A DNA stretch of 64,000 bases from contig NZ_AYZR01000004.1 of NCBI RefSeq assembly GCF_001436555.1, positions 425,533-489,532 on the forward strand, written 5' to 3'. The notes under the pieces are model-generated. The model ran no database searches, had not been told where the DNA came from, and was given only the letters and a program-made list of their open reading frames with translations. Source of the stretch: Lentilactobacillus senioris DSM 24302 = JCM 17472. Its GTDB lineage: Bacteria; Bacillota; Bacilli; Lactobacillales; Lactobacillaceae. Position 1 is the first letter of the stretch, and each line of letters opens with the position of its first letter. Position numbers and translations under genes: made by a program. Of this stretch, positions 17,498-24,741 are shown one piece after another.

Positions 17498-17525
17498 GAA
17501 AAGCCCCATTTAAGGGGCTTTTTTA
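17498..17525 (-). terminator. Terminator after cadD
   Basis: AAAAGCCCC-ATTTAA-GGGGCTTTT hairpin with T-runs on both strands, starting 2 bases after the cadD stop. Confidence 0.9.
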
Positions 17526-17526
17526 T

Positions 17527-18153
17527 CTATAAAATAAAGTTTAGAAAAGTCTCTATCGCGCCACTTTCATACATGATGTATAGTCCAAGTGGAATGAATA
17601 CTAAGGGAACAACGATTCGCTTGTATTTTTCAATTGTCTCGGATATTAACGGAATAGAGGATAGCACCCGACTAAGCTCGCAAAAGATAATTATGCCGAT
17701 TGCAAACACAAGCAACGCCACGAGGGTCTGTGCCCAATCTAACGAAGCAAAATAAGGTATATAGATACCTAAATTATCTCCGCCAGACGCAATTGTCAGC
17801 AATGTAACTGTCCAAAACAGTTGATTTGCCTTGCTTTGTTCTAATCTTTCAATAATTTCTTCCTCTTCCTCTTCTTCTTCCTCACCTTCTCCAACAATTG
17901 CAAAGCGAATCCCTAAATAGATAGGGATTAAACCAAGCAGTCCAACCATCCATGCTTCAGGCACGAAATTGACGACATAAGCAGCAACTAAACTCACCCC
18001 TACAAGTAAGCCCGTGCCTAGATATTGCCCCGCATAAATATGCCATTTCTGTTTATTCTGTGATAGCTGTGCAAATAAAATAATCAAAACAATTAAATAA
18101 TCGATACTGGTGGAAATATAAACACCAATAGCAGATATGATTGTCTGTCCCAT
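17527..18153 (-). CDS. cadD: Cadmium resistance transporter CadD
   Basis: 208 aa with five to six membrane helices and the CadD family start 'IGVYISTSIDYLIVLIILFA'; 'ASGGDNLGIYIPYFA' carries the conserved GGDN. It exports cadmium (LysE superfamily). The central loop carries a run of nine glutamates (EGEEEEEEEEE) that could bind cations, more acidic than I expect for the family. AGGAGG lies 6 bases before ATG 18153. No cadX/cadC regulator is adjacent. A 24-codon leader frame with its own ribosome site precedes it, and the gene sits between a pMV158-type oriT and a mob remnant, so it is plasmid-derived. Confidence 0.9.
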   Translation of the reverse strand: MGQTIISAIGVYISTSIDYLIVLIILFAQLSQNKQKWHIYAGQYLGTGLLVGVSLVAAYVVNFVPEAWMVGLLGLIPIYLGIRFAIVGEGEEEEEEEEEIIERLEQSKANQLFWTVTLLTIASGGDNLGIYIPYFASLDWAQTLVALLVFAIGIIIFCELSRVLSSIPLISETIEKYKRIVVPLVFIPLGLYIMYESGAIETFLNFIL

Positions 18154-18183
18154 AAAAAACCTCCTGTATTAGTCAGTAATAAA

Positions 18184-18258
18184 TCAGCAGATTTTAGGGG
18201 AGCACAGACACATTAATTTAGCTATCGCTAGTGGGTAATGCCGGACGTAAGAAAGCAT
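18184..18258 (-). CDS. Candidate 24-aa leader peptide upstream of cadD
   Basis: GAGGAGG 6 bases before ATG 18258 opens a frame MLSYVRHYPLAIAKLMC ending CSPKIC, stop TGA at 18184-18186, 30 bases before cadD. The ribosome site is as strong as that of cadD itself. The 3' half has three cysteine codons, so translation could respond to metal or cysteine. The match of an ideal ribosome site with a short closed frame is seen; the regulatory role is inference. Confidence 0.45.
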   Translation of the reverse strand: MLSYVRHYPLAIAKLMCLCSPKIC

Positions 18259-18318
18259 TTTACTCCTCCTCAAAACGTAGTTACAAAATGGTTTCTAACT
18301 GGAATTCGGTGATTACTT

Positions 18319-18358
18319 CCAAGTAAAGTATAACCCACTATACTTTACTTCGTAAAGG
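18319..18358 (-). other. oriT / recombination site A of pMV158-type (MobV) plasmids
   Basis: On the minus strand CTTTACGAAGTAAAG is followed by TATAGTGGGTTATACTTTAC, the two inverted repeats and core of the pMV158 oriT (TATAGTGTG/TTATACTTTA, nick after GTG). One core base differs. It normally lies just upstream of mob; here the cadD unit separates it from the mob remnant by about 0.9 kb. The site also contains TATACT, so it may serve as a promoter reading toward cadD. Confidence 0.85.
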
Positions 18359-18360
18359 TG

Positions 18361-18500
18361 GGCTCGCCGAGGGGTCTTGCAGACGGATCTGTCGGCTCTT
18401 TTGAGCCGAGTATCAGCGCACCCTATGGTGCAATTAGCTGATACCTGTTTGACGTTTTGCTGCCCTACTTTTTTAAGTAGGTATGCAAACCTCAAACTAA
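18361..18500 (-). other. Hairpin-rich plasmid sequence, possible single-strand origin
   Basis: On the minus strand a large stem GTATCAGC...GCTGATAC encloses GCACC/GGTGC, followed by CGGCTC-AAAA-GAGCCG, then the oriT. Clustered hairpins next to oriT are what single-strand origins of rolling-circle plasmids look like. I could not match a named sso type, so this is inference from structure and position. The long open frame across it is not a gene. Confidence 0.45.
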
Positions 18501-18527
18501 AATAAAAGCCCCCTTCGACTTGTGCCA

Positions 18528-18569
18528 TACCCCTAAAGTTGAAGTAAAAATACTTTAACTTTAGGGGTA
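18528..18569. repeat. 19-bp-arm hairpin at the junction of plasmid sequence and gpmA-type repeat
   Basis: Left arm 18528-18546 (TACCCCTAAAGTTGAAGTA), loop AAAA, right arm 18551-18569 with a single mismatch. It lies two bases before the gpmA-type terminator half at 18572, exactly where plasmid-like sequence ends. Confidence 0.7.
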
Positions 18570-18571
18570 CA

Positions 18572-18665
18572 CCCCAATGTGAGAGGGTCTCTTTTTTTGA
18601 TAACTTGCGATACCGTATGATGAAATGGTCACCAGCGGTCACTAATTTGACGCTAATGAGTTGAT
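18572..18665. repeat. Right boundary repeat: gpmA-type terminator half plus downstream tail
   Basis: CCCCAATGTGAGAGGGTCTC then seven T, then a tail (TAACTTGCGATACCGTATGATG..., GGTCACCAGCGGTCACTAA) matching 6311-6375. The 5' arm of the hairpin has been replaced by plasmid-like sequence. With the left copy it brackets the accessory region. Confidence 0.75.
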
Positions 18666-18686
18666 TATCTAAATTGTTTTTTTCAG

Positions 18687-19154
18687 TTAGTAACTACTAT
18701 TTTTTAACAAAAAGTTTTTTAGATCATTTTTATTAGTATAACGAAATCCTCCTGCTAACGTTGCTCCACTGCTCTTACTCATTTTTCTCAAGTAAGGTAA
18801 AGAATCAGATAGTGGGGTACTCATGCTAGTTGTGAAGGGGACAATAGTTTTATCTTTAAAATCGGCTTCATCAAATAGAGAATGGATAATCATCGGCGGT
18901 TGCTGCCACCAAGTTGGAAAACCAATATAAACAGTTTGGTAGGTAGTTAAATCTGGTAATTTAGTTTTAATTTGGGGGTGCTGTTGATTGTCTAATTGTT
19001 GCTTACCCCAGGCAACGATACTTTCGTAATCATCAGAAAATCCATGTACTGGTTCAAGTTGAATTAAATCAGCATTAATTAGTTGTTTTAATTGCTGAGC
19101 AGCCTCTTGGGTTATTCCAGTTGCCGAAAAGTAAATAATTAAATTCTTTGGCAT
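18687..19154 (-). CDS. Flavodoxin-like FMN protein
   Basis: 155 aa from ATG 19154 (AAGGAG 7 bases upstream; the frame is open 35 codons further but without signals). 'IIYFSATGITQEAAQQL' is the FMN phosphate loop (Y/F-S-x-T-G-x-T), 'IGFPTWWQQPP' the second FMN loop and 'PFTTSMSTPL' the third. It probably reduces quinones or serves as an electron carrier. The promoter has the 19-base spacer of MerR-controlled genes, and the adjacent gene is a MerR regulator that has lost its DNA-binding domain. Confidence 0.88.
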   Translation of the reverse strand: MPKNLIIYFSATGITQEAAQQLKQLINADLIQLEPVHGFSDDYESIVAWGKQQLDNQQHPQIKTKLPDLTTYQTVYIGFPTWWQQPPMIIHSLFDEADFKDKTIVPFTTSMSTPLSDSLPYLRKMSKSSGATLAGGFRYTNKNDLKNFLLKNSSY

Positions 19155-19185
19155 AATGATTCTCCTTTCAAAATTAATTGTTCTT

Positions 19186-19216
19186 ACTATAATCCCTAAA
19201 GTTGACTCTAAGGCAA
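19186..19216 (-). promoter_or_regulatory. MerR-type promoter of the flavodoxin gene
   Basis: Minus strand TTGCCT (19211-19216), 19-base spacer, TATAGT (19186-19191). The spacer holds the dyad CCTTAGAGT-CA-ACTTTAGGG (7 of 9 pairs), the over-long spaced layout that MerR activators untwist. Confidence 0.75.
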
Positions 19217-19227
19217 TAAAAATAAAT

Positions 19228-19818
19228 TTGAAATTATTTCTTGCCTTTGCGCTCCTCAAGGTTCTCGGTTTCCGATTAGCTGATATTCGTGAAATTCTCA
19301 GGCAAGAAAACCCCGGTGAATTTATTCAGGATCGTTTAGATAAACAGTTGCAGGAATTTAAAACCGAAATTGATGCTGCTAAAGAATCAGTGGAAACTAT
19401 AAAAGCTCTGCAGCCATATTTAAGTCATTTAAATGATTTACCGATCACTAGTATCGGAGAAATGGGGGACATTATGCAAAATAAGAAAGATTTGCGTAAC
19501 ACTAGAACCGTTTTATTTGCGGCGGGAATTGCAATTGATATCGTGGAAGTAGTGGCGTTTGTGGTTAGTTTGCGAACCGGTCAGTGGGGGTGGTTCATCG
19601 GTGCCATCGTGCTTGCTGTTTTAGGTGCTACCTGGTTAGTTAATTTTATGTACCACCGGGTCGCTTACGTTTGCCCCAATTGCGGCTTCATTTTTCGACC
19701 AACTAAAAAGGCCTTCTTTTTCTCAGCTCACACGCTTGCTACTCGCAAATTGAAGTGCCCTAACTGTCATGAAACTAATTCTTGCTTAGAGATTAGTGCG
19801 AACGCGAAGGAATATTAA
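19228..19818 (+). pseudogene. MerR-family regulator lacking its DNA-binding domain
   Basis: The open frame (TTG 19228, no ribosome site) begins inside what is normally helix 3-4 of MerR ('FALLKVLGFRLADIREIL'), continues as the dimerization coiled coil, then two membrane helices ('TVLFAAGIAIDIVEVVAFVV', 'WFIGAIVLAVLGATWLVNFM') and a C-terminal zinc ribbon (CPNCG...CPNCHE). The roughly 60 residues of winged helix that should precede are absent, and the operator lies right before the frame, so a deletion removed the start. Possibly inactive, or a membrane zinc-ribbon product remains. Confidence 0.65.
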
Positions 19819-20256
19819 TTGAAATAAACTCTACGAAAAGGTGCCAGTTGATAAAATAGGGCACTTTTTTAATAGGTCAAATTATTAGAGTAATGAATTT
19901 TATTAATTTCCGTTTTATGTGTTATCCTTTTAAAGGTAGTTATTTTAATATAATTTTTGTTGCAATAGCTAAAATAAATATTTAGTTATTACTAATGGCT
20001 ATATCATTTAATTATCATTATAAAAACTCATTGGTTATTAATTCTTGTGAAATTGAAGATCGTAATATTATGTCAGAATTATTTACATATAGAGAAGTAA
20101 AACGATTGACCTAGTCAAGTTCAATTGTAAAGAATAATTGAAAATATTATGGTTTTTTTAAATATTTAGATTTACCCCCTATCATAGTTCTAATATGGTA
20201 AATTTAATTAAGTAATTAATAATTTTTGGGGAAAGAAAGTCTAGAGGAAAAGAATT
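19819..20256. other. AT-rich intergenic region before oatA
   Basis: No gene seen. A weak hairpin with a T-run (about 19840-19870, GGTGCC/GGGCAC) may end the merR remnant. The rest is very AT-rich and presumably holds the oatA promoter; CAATT-GTAAAGAAT-AATTG near 20122 is a small dyad. No other structure supported. Confidence 0.5.
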
Positions 20257-22173
20257 ATGAAACGTGCAGAATGGCGAAATCAACAAATGGCAAAAAAAAC
20301 GCATAAACGACGTTATATTTCAGGAATTGATGGTCTAAGGACCTTAGCGGTTATTGGTGTGATTGTCTTTCATTTGGCTCCGTCAGCTCTTCAAGGGGGG
20401 TTCTTAGGGGTTCCAATTTTCTTAGTATTAGCTGGTTATTTGGTAACCTACTTTATGTTGTTGGATTGGGACAATGAACGCTCATTACATATTTGGGCAT
20501 TTTTGAAGCGAAGAATATCCAGGTTGTATCCAACGTTAGTGACCGTTTTGGTGGCAACCACGGCTTACATTACGTTATTTAATCGGTCACTATTAACTAA
20601 TATCAAGGCCACTCTGGCCACTAATCTAACCTTTGTGTATAACTGGTTTGAAATTGGCCATGGCCAATCGTATTTTGATCGGGCAATGGGGGAATCACCA
20701 TTTACTCACTTATGGACATTGTCTTTAGAAGGCCAATTCTATTTAATTTGGCCCTTTGTAATTATTTTGTTATTAACCATTACTAAGAAACGGTGGCAAT
20801 CAGCCTTGATTTTATTTGTAGGTGCGATTGCGTCAGCTGTAGAAATGGCGATTTTGTATGATCCTAACAATATTAACCGAGTATATTACGGTACTGATAC
20901 CCGCTTTTTCGCATTATTATTGGGAGCATCATTGGCGTTCATCTGGCCAATTCATAAATTGTCAGAAAATGCTAGCAAGGGAAGCCGCTTGACGTTTGAC
21001 GGAGTGGGCTTGCTGTTGATGCTAGGGATGATTTATTACTATATCACCATGTCCGGTTCAGATGCTTGGGCTTACCATGGCGGAATGTTTATCTTCTCAC
21101 TTTTGGCAACTTTATTCGTTGCTATTATTGTCCATCCAGCTAGTCATTGGAATCAGTGGTTAACTAATCCGGTATTCACTTATATCGGTAAACGCAGTTA
21201 CGGGATCTATGTTTACCAATTCCCCGTAATGATTTTCTACGAAAATAGTGTGAAGAGTATTGGTAACCATCCGGTGATTAATGCTCTGATTCAAGTAGCG
21301 ATTATTCTTTTAATTAGTGAGTTAAGTTACCGCTACATTGAAACACCTCTTAAACATTTTGATTGGCATCAATTAGGTGCCAGCTTAAAGAACCCAACTA
21401 GAGCAGTAACTGCTGCTATTATGGCTGTAATGGTTGTTTTGACCTTTGTGGGAATGGCTACTAAACCAGAACAATCTACTGCTGACTCGTTAAAGAAGAC
21501 GATTACTGCCCGGCAAGCTGCTGCAGATAAGAAAAACCAAAAGGCAGAATTGCTTCAAAAGAAGCAAGCAGCTCAGGCTAAGAAGTTTGCACATAATCGA
21601 AAGTTAGAAAAGCAAGCAATTAAGCACTTGTCAGCTAAGAAACGCAAAGTTATGAAAGAATACGGAATCACTGCTCAGGAAATGGTCACTTTGCAACATA
21701 CTCCTTTAACCAGTGTAGGGGATTCCGTTATGATTGATATTTCAGGTGGCTTGCAACAACTCTTCCCAGGAGCTGTCGTAGATGGACAGGTTGGACGTCA
21801 AATGGATGCGGCCCAATCTATCGTTCAGCAAATGGCAAGCAGTGGTAAAATTAGCAACAACTTGCTATTGAACCTAGGAACTAACGGAACAGTTACTTCC
21901 GATCAGGTCGAAGCCGTTATGGACGCTGTTGGTAAGAAATGTGATGTTTACTGGACTACCGCCTATGTTCCAAATAGAAGTTGGCAAAACGAAGTTAACA
22001 GTACAATTATTGCCGCTTCTAAGAAGCATAAGAATCTTCACATTATTGATTGGTACAGTTTGGCTAAAAAGCATCCGGGCTGGTTTACTAGTGATGGTAT
22101 TCATCCTAATAATACTGGGGTTCGCTACTTTGCTAGATTGGTTGCTAAGTCGATTGCGAAGGATAAACAGTAA
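20257..22173 (+). CDS. oatA: Peptidoglycan O-acetyltransferase (acyltransferase-3 plus SGNH domain)
   Basis: 638 aa. Residues about 20-380 form the acyltransferase-3 membrane domain: 'SGIDGLRTLAVIGVIVFHL' with its catalytic histidine, and 'FTHLWTLSLEGQFYL'. A Lys-rich coiled linker (about 410-460) leads to an extracellular SGNH hydrolase-like domain: 'TSVGDSVMID' (Ser), 'LLLNLGTNG' (Asn), 'SDGIHPNNTG' (Asp/His), so the triad is complete. It acetylates the C6 hydroxyl of MurNAc and gives lysozyme resistance. GAGGAAAAG precedes ATG 20257. Monocistronic, ended by the hairpin at 22189. Confidence 0.92.
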   Translation: MKRAEWRNQQMAKKTHKRRYISGIDGLRTLAVIGVIVFHLAPSALQGGFLGVPIFLVLAGYLVTYFMLLDWDNERSLHIWAFLKRRISRLYPTLVTVLVATTAYITLFNRSLLTNIKATLATNLTFVYNWFEIGHGQSYFDRAMGESPFTHLWTLSLEGQFYLIWPFVIILLLTITKKRWQSALILFVGAIASAVEMAILYDPNNINRVYYGTDTRFFALLLGASLAFIWPIHKLSENASKGSRLTFDGVGLLLMLGMIYYYITMSGSDAWAYHGGMFIFSLLATLFVAIIVHPASHWNQWLTNPVFTYIGKRSYGIYVYQFPVMIFYENSVKSIGNHPVINALIQVAIILLISELSYRYIETPLKHFDWHQLGASLKNPTRAVTAAIMAVMVVLTFVGMATKPEQSTADSLKKTITARQAAADKKNQKAELLQKKQAAQAKKFAHNRKLEKQAIKHLSAKKRKVMKEYGITAQEMVTLQHTPLTSVGDSVMIDISGGLQQLFPGAVVDGQVGRQMDAAQSIVQQMASSGKISNNLLLNLGTNGTVTSDQVEAVMDAVGKKCDVYWTTAYVPNRSWQNEVNSTIIAASKKHKNLHIIDWYSLAKKHPGWFTSDGIHPNNTGVRYFARLVAKSIAKDKQ

Positions 22174-22188
22174 TCTAAATATTGACTA

Positions 22189-22217
22189 AAAAGGTATTTC
22201 GGGGGAAATACCTTTTT
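22189..22217 (+). terminator. Terminator of oatA
   Basis: AAAAAGGTATTTC-GGGG-GAAATACCTTTTT, perfect 13-base stem with T-run. Confidence 0.93.
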
Positions 22218-22295
22218 ATTTTTTAAGCTTTAGCAAACGGTTTCAATGTTGTACAATTGATTAAACTTCGTTGTAGGAGAGGAGGATCTCGTGTT

Positions 22296-23357
22296 ATGTA
22301 TTTAGCGACACATGAATTAAAAGCTAATAAGGGCCGTTATGGACTGGTGATCTTGATGCTTTTTTTAATTGCATATTTGATTTATTTTCTTACGGGATTA
22401 GCTTATGGGCTTGCTTCTAACAACCGGCTAGCGGTTGATCAATGGGATGCTAACCGAGTCAGTATCAGTAAATATGCCGACAGTAATTTAGCGGCTTCAA
22501 CCCTTTCAGGAATCAATTTAAAGCAATTAAACTCCAATCAGGCACCAGTAGGAGAAATGAACGCGGTAGCGACCTTAAACGGCGGTGATGATAACATTGA
22601 TGCTACTATTTTTGGAATTAACTTTCAGAGCTTTATTAAACCGAAATTAGTGAAGGGTCATCAAGTGCGGTCTAATAACCAAGTAGTAGTTGATGAACAG
22701 TTTAATGACGGTAAAGTTAAACTGGGAGATAGGTTAAAAATTAACGGAAGTAAGCAGCGCTACCGGGTGGTGGGGTTAACTCAGGACAATTTATACGGGA
22801 CATTACCGGTGGTTTTCACTACTTTGCAAACATATAATCAACTTAAATATACTAATGCTAATGCAGGTAATATCAGTGGCATTGTATACAAAAAGCAATC
22901 CGATATTAAGCGAATTACTAATGCCGAAGTGATCACTCCCAAAACGTTAATTAACAATATTCCGGGATATAGTGCTCAAAACTCAACCTTTAGTTTGATG
23001 ATTGGTTCATTGTTTGTCATTGTGTTATTTATCGTGGGAATTTTTATGTATATTTTGACGGTTCAAAAAATTAGTGTTTATGGAATCATGCGTGCGCAGG
23101 GAATTAGTAGCAGAATTTTAGTGAATAGTATTGTGGCGCAGGCTTTAATCTTAGGAATTATTGGTATTGGCTTAGGCCTGATTGCTAACCAGTTAACAGT
23201 GCTAGTTTTACCTGCGGCAATACCGTATGCGAATAATGGTTTGTTGGTAGGCGGTTTTTCTATCGGTTTACTAATTATGGTTGTTTTGGGGTCTATCTTT
23301 TCAATTCGGCAAATTCTTAAAATTGATCCAATTAGTGCGATTGGGGGGACAGCATAA
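22296..23357 (+). CDS. FtsX-family ABC transporter permease (MacB/DevC-like)
   Basis: 353 aa from ATG 22296, chosen because GGAGAGGAGG lies 9 bases upstream. A single N-terminal membrane helix (about 15-35), a roughly 200-residue extracellular domain, then three membrane helices in the C-terminal 110 residues, the standard half-size FtsX layout. 'VYGIMRAQGISSRILVNS' is the coupling segment. Its stop overlaps the start of the ATPase gene by one base (TAATG), so the two form one transporter, probably for peptides or lipophilic compounds; substrate unknown. Confidence 0.85.
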   Translation: MYLATHELKANKGRYGLVILMLFLIAYLIYFLTGLAYGLASNNRLAVDQWDANRVSISKYADSNLAASTLSGINLKQLNSNQAPVGEMNAVATLNGGDDNIDATIFGINFQSFIKPKLVKGHQVRSNNQVVVDEQFNDGKVKLGDRLKINGSKQRYRVVGLTQDNLYGTLPVVFTTLQTYNQLKYTNANAGNISGIVYKKQSDIKRITNAEVITPKTLINNIPGYSAQNSTFSLMIGSLFVIVLFIVGIFMYILTVQKISVYGIMRAQGISSRILVNSIVAQALILGIIGIGLGLIANQLTVLVLPAAIPYANNGLLVGGFSIGLLIMVVLGSIFSIRQILKIDPISAIGGTA

Positions 23358-24019
23358 TGGCAGTACTAGAGTTAAAACAAGTGAGCAAAACCTTCGGGAG
23401 CAACGAGACAGCAACTACTGCAGTGGCACCGTTAGATCTAACCGTTGATGCTGGCGAATTCATTATTTTAACTGGTCCTTCAGGCTCCGGGAAAACTACC
23501 TTATTAACAATGATGGGGGGATTATTAACCCCAACAAATGGCCAAGTATTATTAAAGGGACAAGATCTAAGCAAGATGACGGAAAAACAACGTGGCCAAG
23601 TTAGATTTGATCAGTACGGATTTGTTTTGCAGTCTTCAAATTTAATTCCGTTTTTGACGGTCGGAGAACAATTTGAATTAGTCGATCTGATTAGCAAGCA
23701 AGATCACGATGGTTACGCTGAACAGTTGTTAAATGAGTTGGGAGTAGCCAGCGAGCGCGCCAGTTTACCTGCCAATTTATCAGGTGGGCAGAGACAACGA
23801 GTGGCCATTGCCCGAGCGCTGTACAATCATCCAGCGGTTATTTTTGCGGATGAACCGACAGCGGCATTAGATTCTAAGCGTGCCTTTCAGGTGGTTCAAA
23901 CATTAAAAAACCAAGCCAAGGAACACAAAGTTGCTGTGATCATGGTGACCCATGATGATGACCTATTGGCGGAAGCTGATCGAGTGTATACGATGGTGGA
24001 TGGGAAGCTGAAAGACTGA
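23357..24019 (+). CDS. ABC transporter ATP-binding protein (MacB/LolD type)
   Basis: 220 aa with all ABC motifs: Walker A 'GPSGSGKTT', Q-loop 'VLQSSNLIPFLTV', signature 'LSGGQRQRVAIARAL', Walker B 'VIFADEPTAALD' and the switch histidine in 'MVTHDDDL'. It energises the FtsX-type permease encoded one base-overlap upstream. A small zinc-ribbon gene follows after 27 bases and may belong to the same transcript. Confidence 0.93.
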   Translation: MAVLELKQVSKTFGSNETATTAVAPLDLTVDAGEFIILTGPSGSGKTTLLTMMGGLLTPTNGQVLLKGQDLSKMTEKQRGQVRFDQYGFVLQSSNLIPFLTVGEQFELVDLISKQDHDGYAEQLLNELGVASERASLPANLSGGQRQRVAIARALYNHPAVIFADEPTAALDSKRAFQVVQTLKNQAKEHKVAVIMVTHDDDLLAEADRVYTMVDGKLKD

Positions 24020-24046
24020 AATTTATTCACGAAAGGAACCTCAACC

Positions 24047-24190
24047 GTGACTACCAATATTTCACAATTACATGAACGTAGTATTTCTGGAAATTGTCCT
24101 CATTGCGGGCGTAGTATGACAATTCATTATGGATTGAACCGGTGTCCGAAATGTCGCTATATTTTTAAATCGAACTTTAAGGTGAAGTAA
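24047..24190 (+). CDS. 47-aa zinc-ribbon protein
   Basis: GTG 24047 with AAGGAA 8 bases before it. The product carries 'GNCPHCGRSM' and 'NRCPKCRYIFKS', two CxxC knuckles 15 residues apart, a treble-clef or ribbon that should bind one zinc. It lies 27 bases after the ABC ATPase gene and ends just before a hairpin, so it is transcribed as the last gene of that operon. Function unknown; such proteins often assist RNA, DNA or protein contacts. Confidence 0.65.
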   Translation: MTTNISQLHERSISGNCPHCGRSMTIHYGLNRCPKCRYIFKSNFKVK

Positions 24191-24202
24191 CCAAAGAATG
24201 TC

Positions 24203-24243
24203 AAAAAAATCCCGGCAATCATTACGACTGCTGGGATTTTTAA
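24203..24243. terminator. Bidirectional terminator
   Basis: AAAAATCCCGGCA.. paired with ..TGCTGGGATTTTT, T-run on both strands. It serves the plus-strand ABC/zinc-ribbon operon and the minus-strand gene ending at 24245. Confidence 0.85.
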
Positions 24244-24244
24244 A

Positions 24245-24601
24245 TTAAGGTTGAAGTTTGTTAATTTCGTCAATAATAGTTAAGAGCTTGGCCTTGGCTT
24301 GCCGATAATCGTTTAAGTTGTTAGCAAATTTATCGTTAAAACCTTCTAAGCCTCCAGTAGCATAAGCATCCTCATACTGGTAAACGGCTTCGTACGCTGC
24401 AGCAAACGAGGCAAGTAAGGCGTGATTTTGCTCGCCAGTTAATTGCAAAGCTACCTCAATAACCCGAAAGTCAGTATAGGCTAGTTCAAAATGAATGGGA
24501 AATGCCCGGGTAAACGAGCGTTGCTGCTGAATATAATTGAAGTGTTGCTCCGTTGTAGTTGTTAAATTATTAATAGATCCTTTTACATCAAGCATTGTCA
24601 T
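24245..24601 (-). CDS. Hypothetical helical protein
   Basis: 118 aa from ATG 24601, preceded by GGGGGA; a TTG 14 codons earlier keeps the frame open but lacks a ribosome site. All-helical, soluble, no cysteine, rich in Ala, Gln and Asn, with 'FAAAYEAVYQYEDAYATGG' in the middle. I do not recognise it. Single gene between two terminators. Confidence 0.6.
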   Translation of the reverse strand: MTMLDVKGSINNLTTTTEQHFNYIQQQRSFTRAFPIHFELAYTDFRVIEVALQLTGEQNHALLASFAAAYEAVYQYEDAYATGGLEGFNDKFANNLNDYRQAKAKLLTIIDEINKLQP

Positions 24602-24683
24602 ATTAGATTCCCCCAAATCAAGATTATCCTCATTATAGTTCAATGCCGATAAAATGAAAGCAATTGGCTAACGTAAATATATT

Positions 24684-24715
24684 AAAAAAGAACAGTTAGG
24701 GTTAGCTCTTTTTTA
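24684..24715 (-). terminator. Possible terminator after the VOC gene
   Basis: AAAAAAGA...TCTTTTTT with a short, partly mismatched stem, downstream of the minus-strand gene ending at 24742. Confidence 0.4.
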
Positions 24716-24741
24716 TTTGCACTTATCCCCATGTGGAAAAC

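Noticed and set aside
18313-18642. 109-codon open frame on the minus strand
   Set aside because: It runs through the oriT, hairpin cluster and long inverted repeat; no ribosome site and non-protein-like composition.
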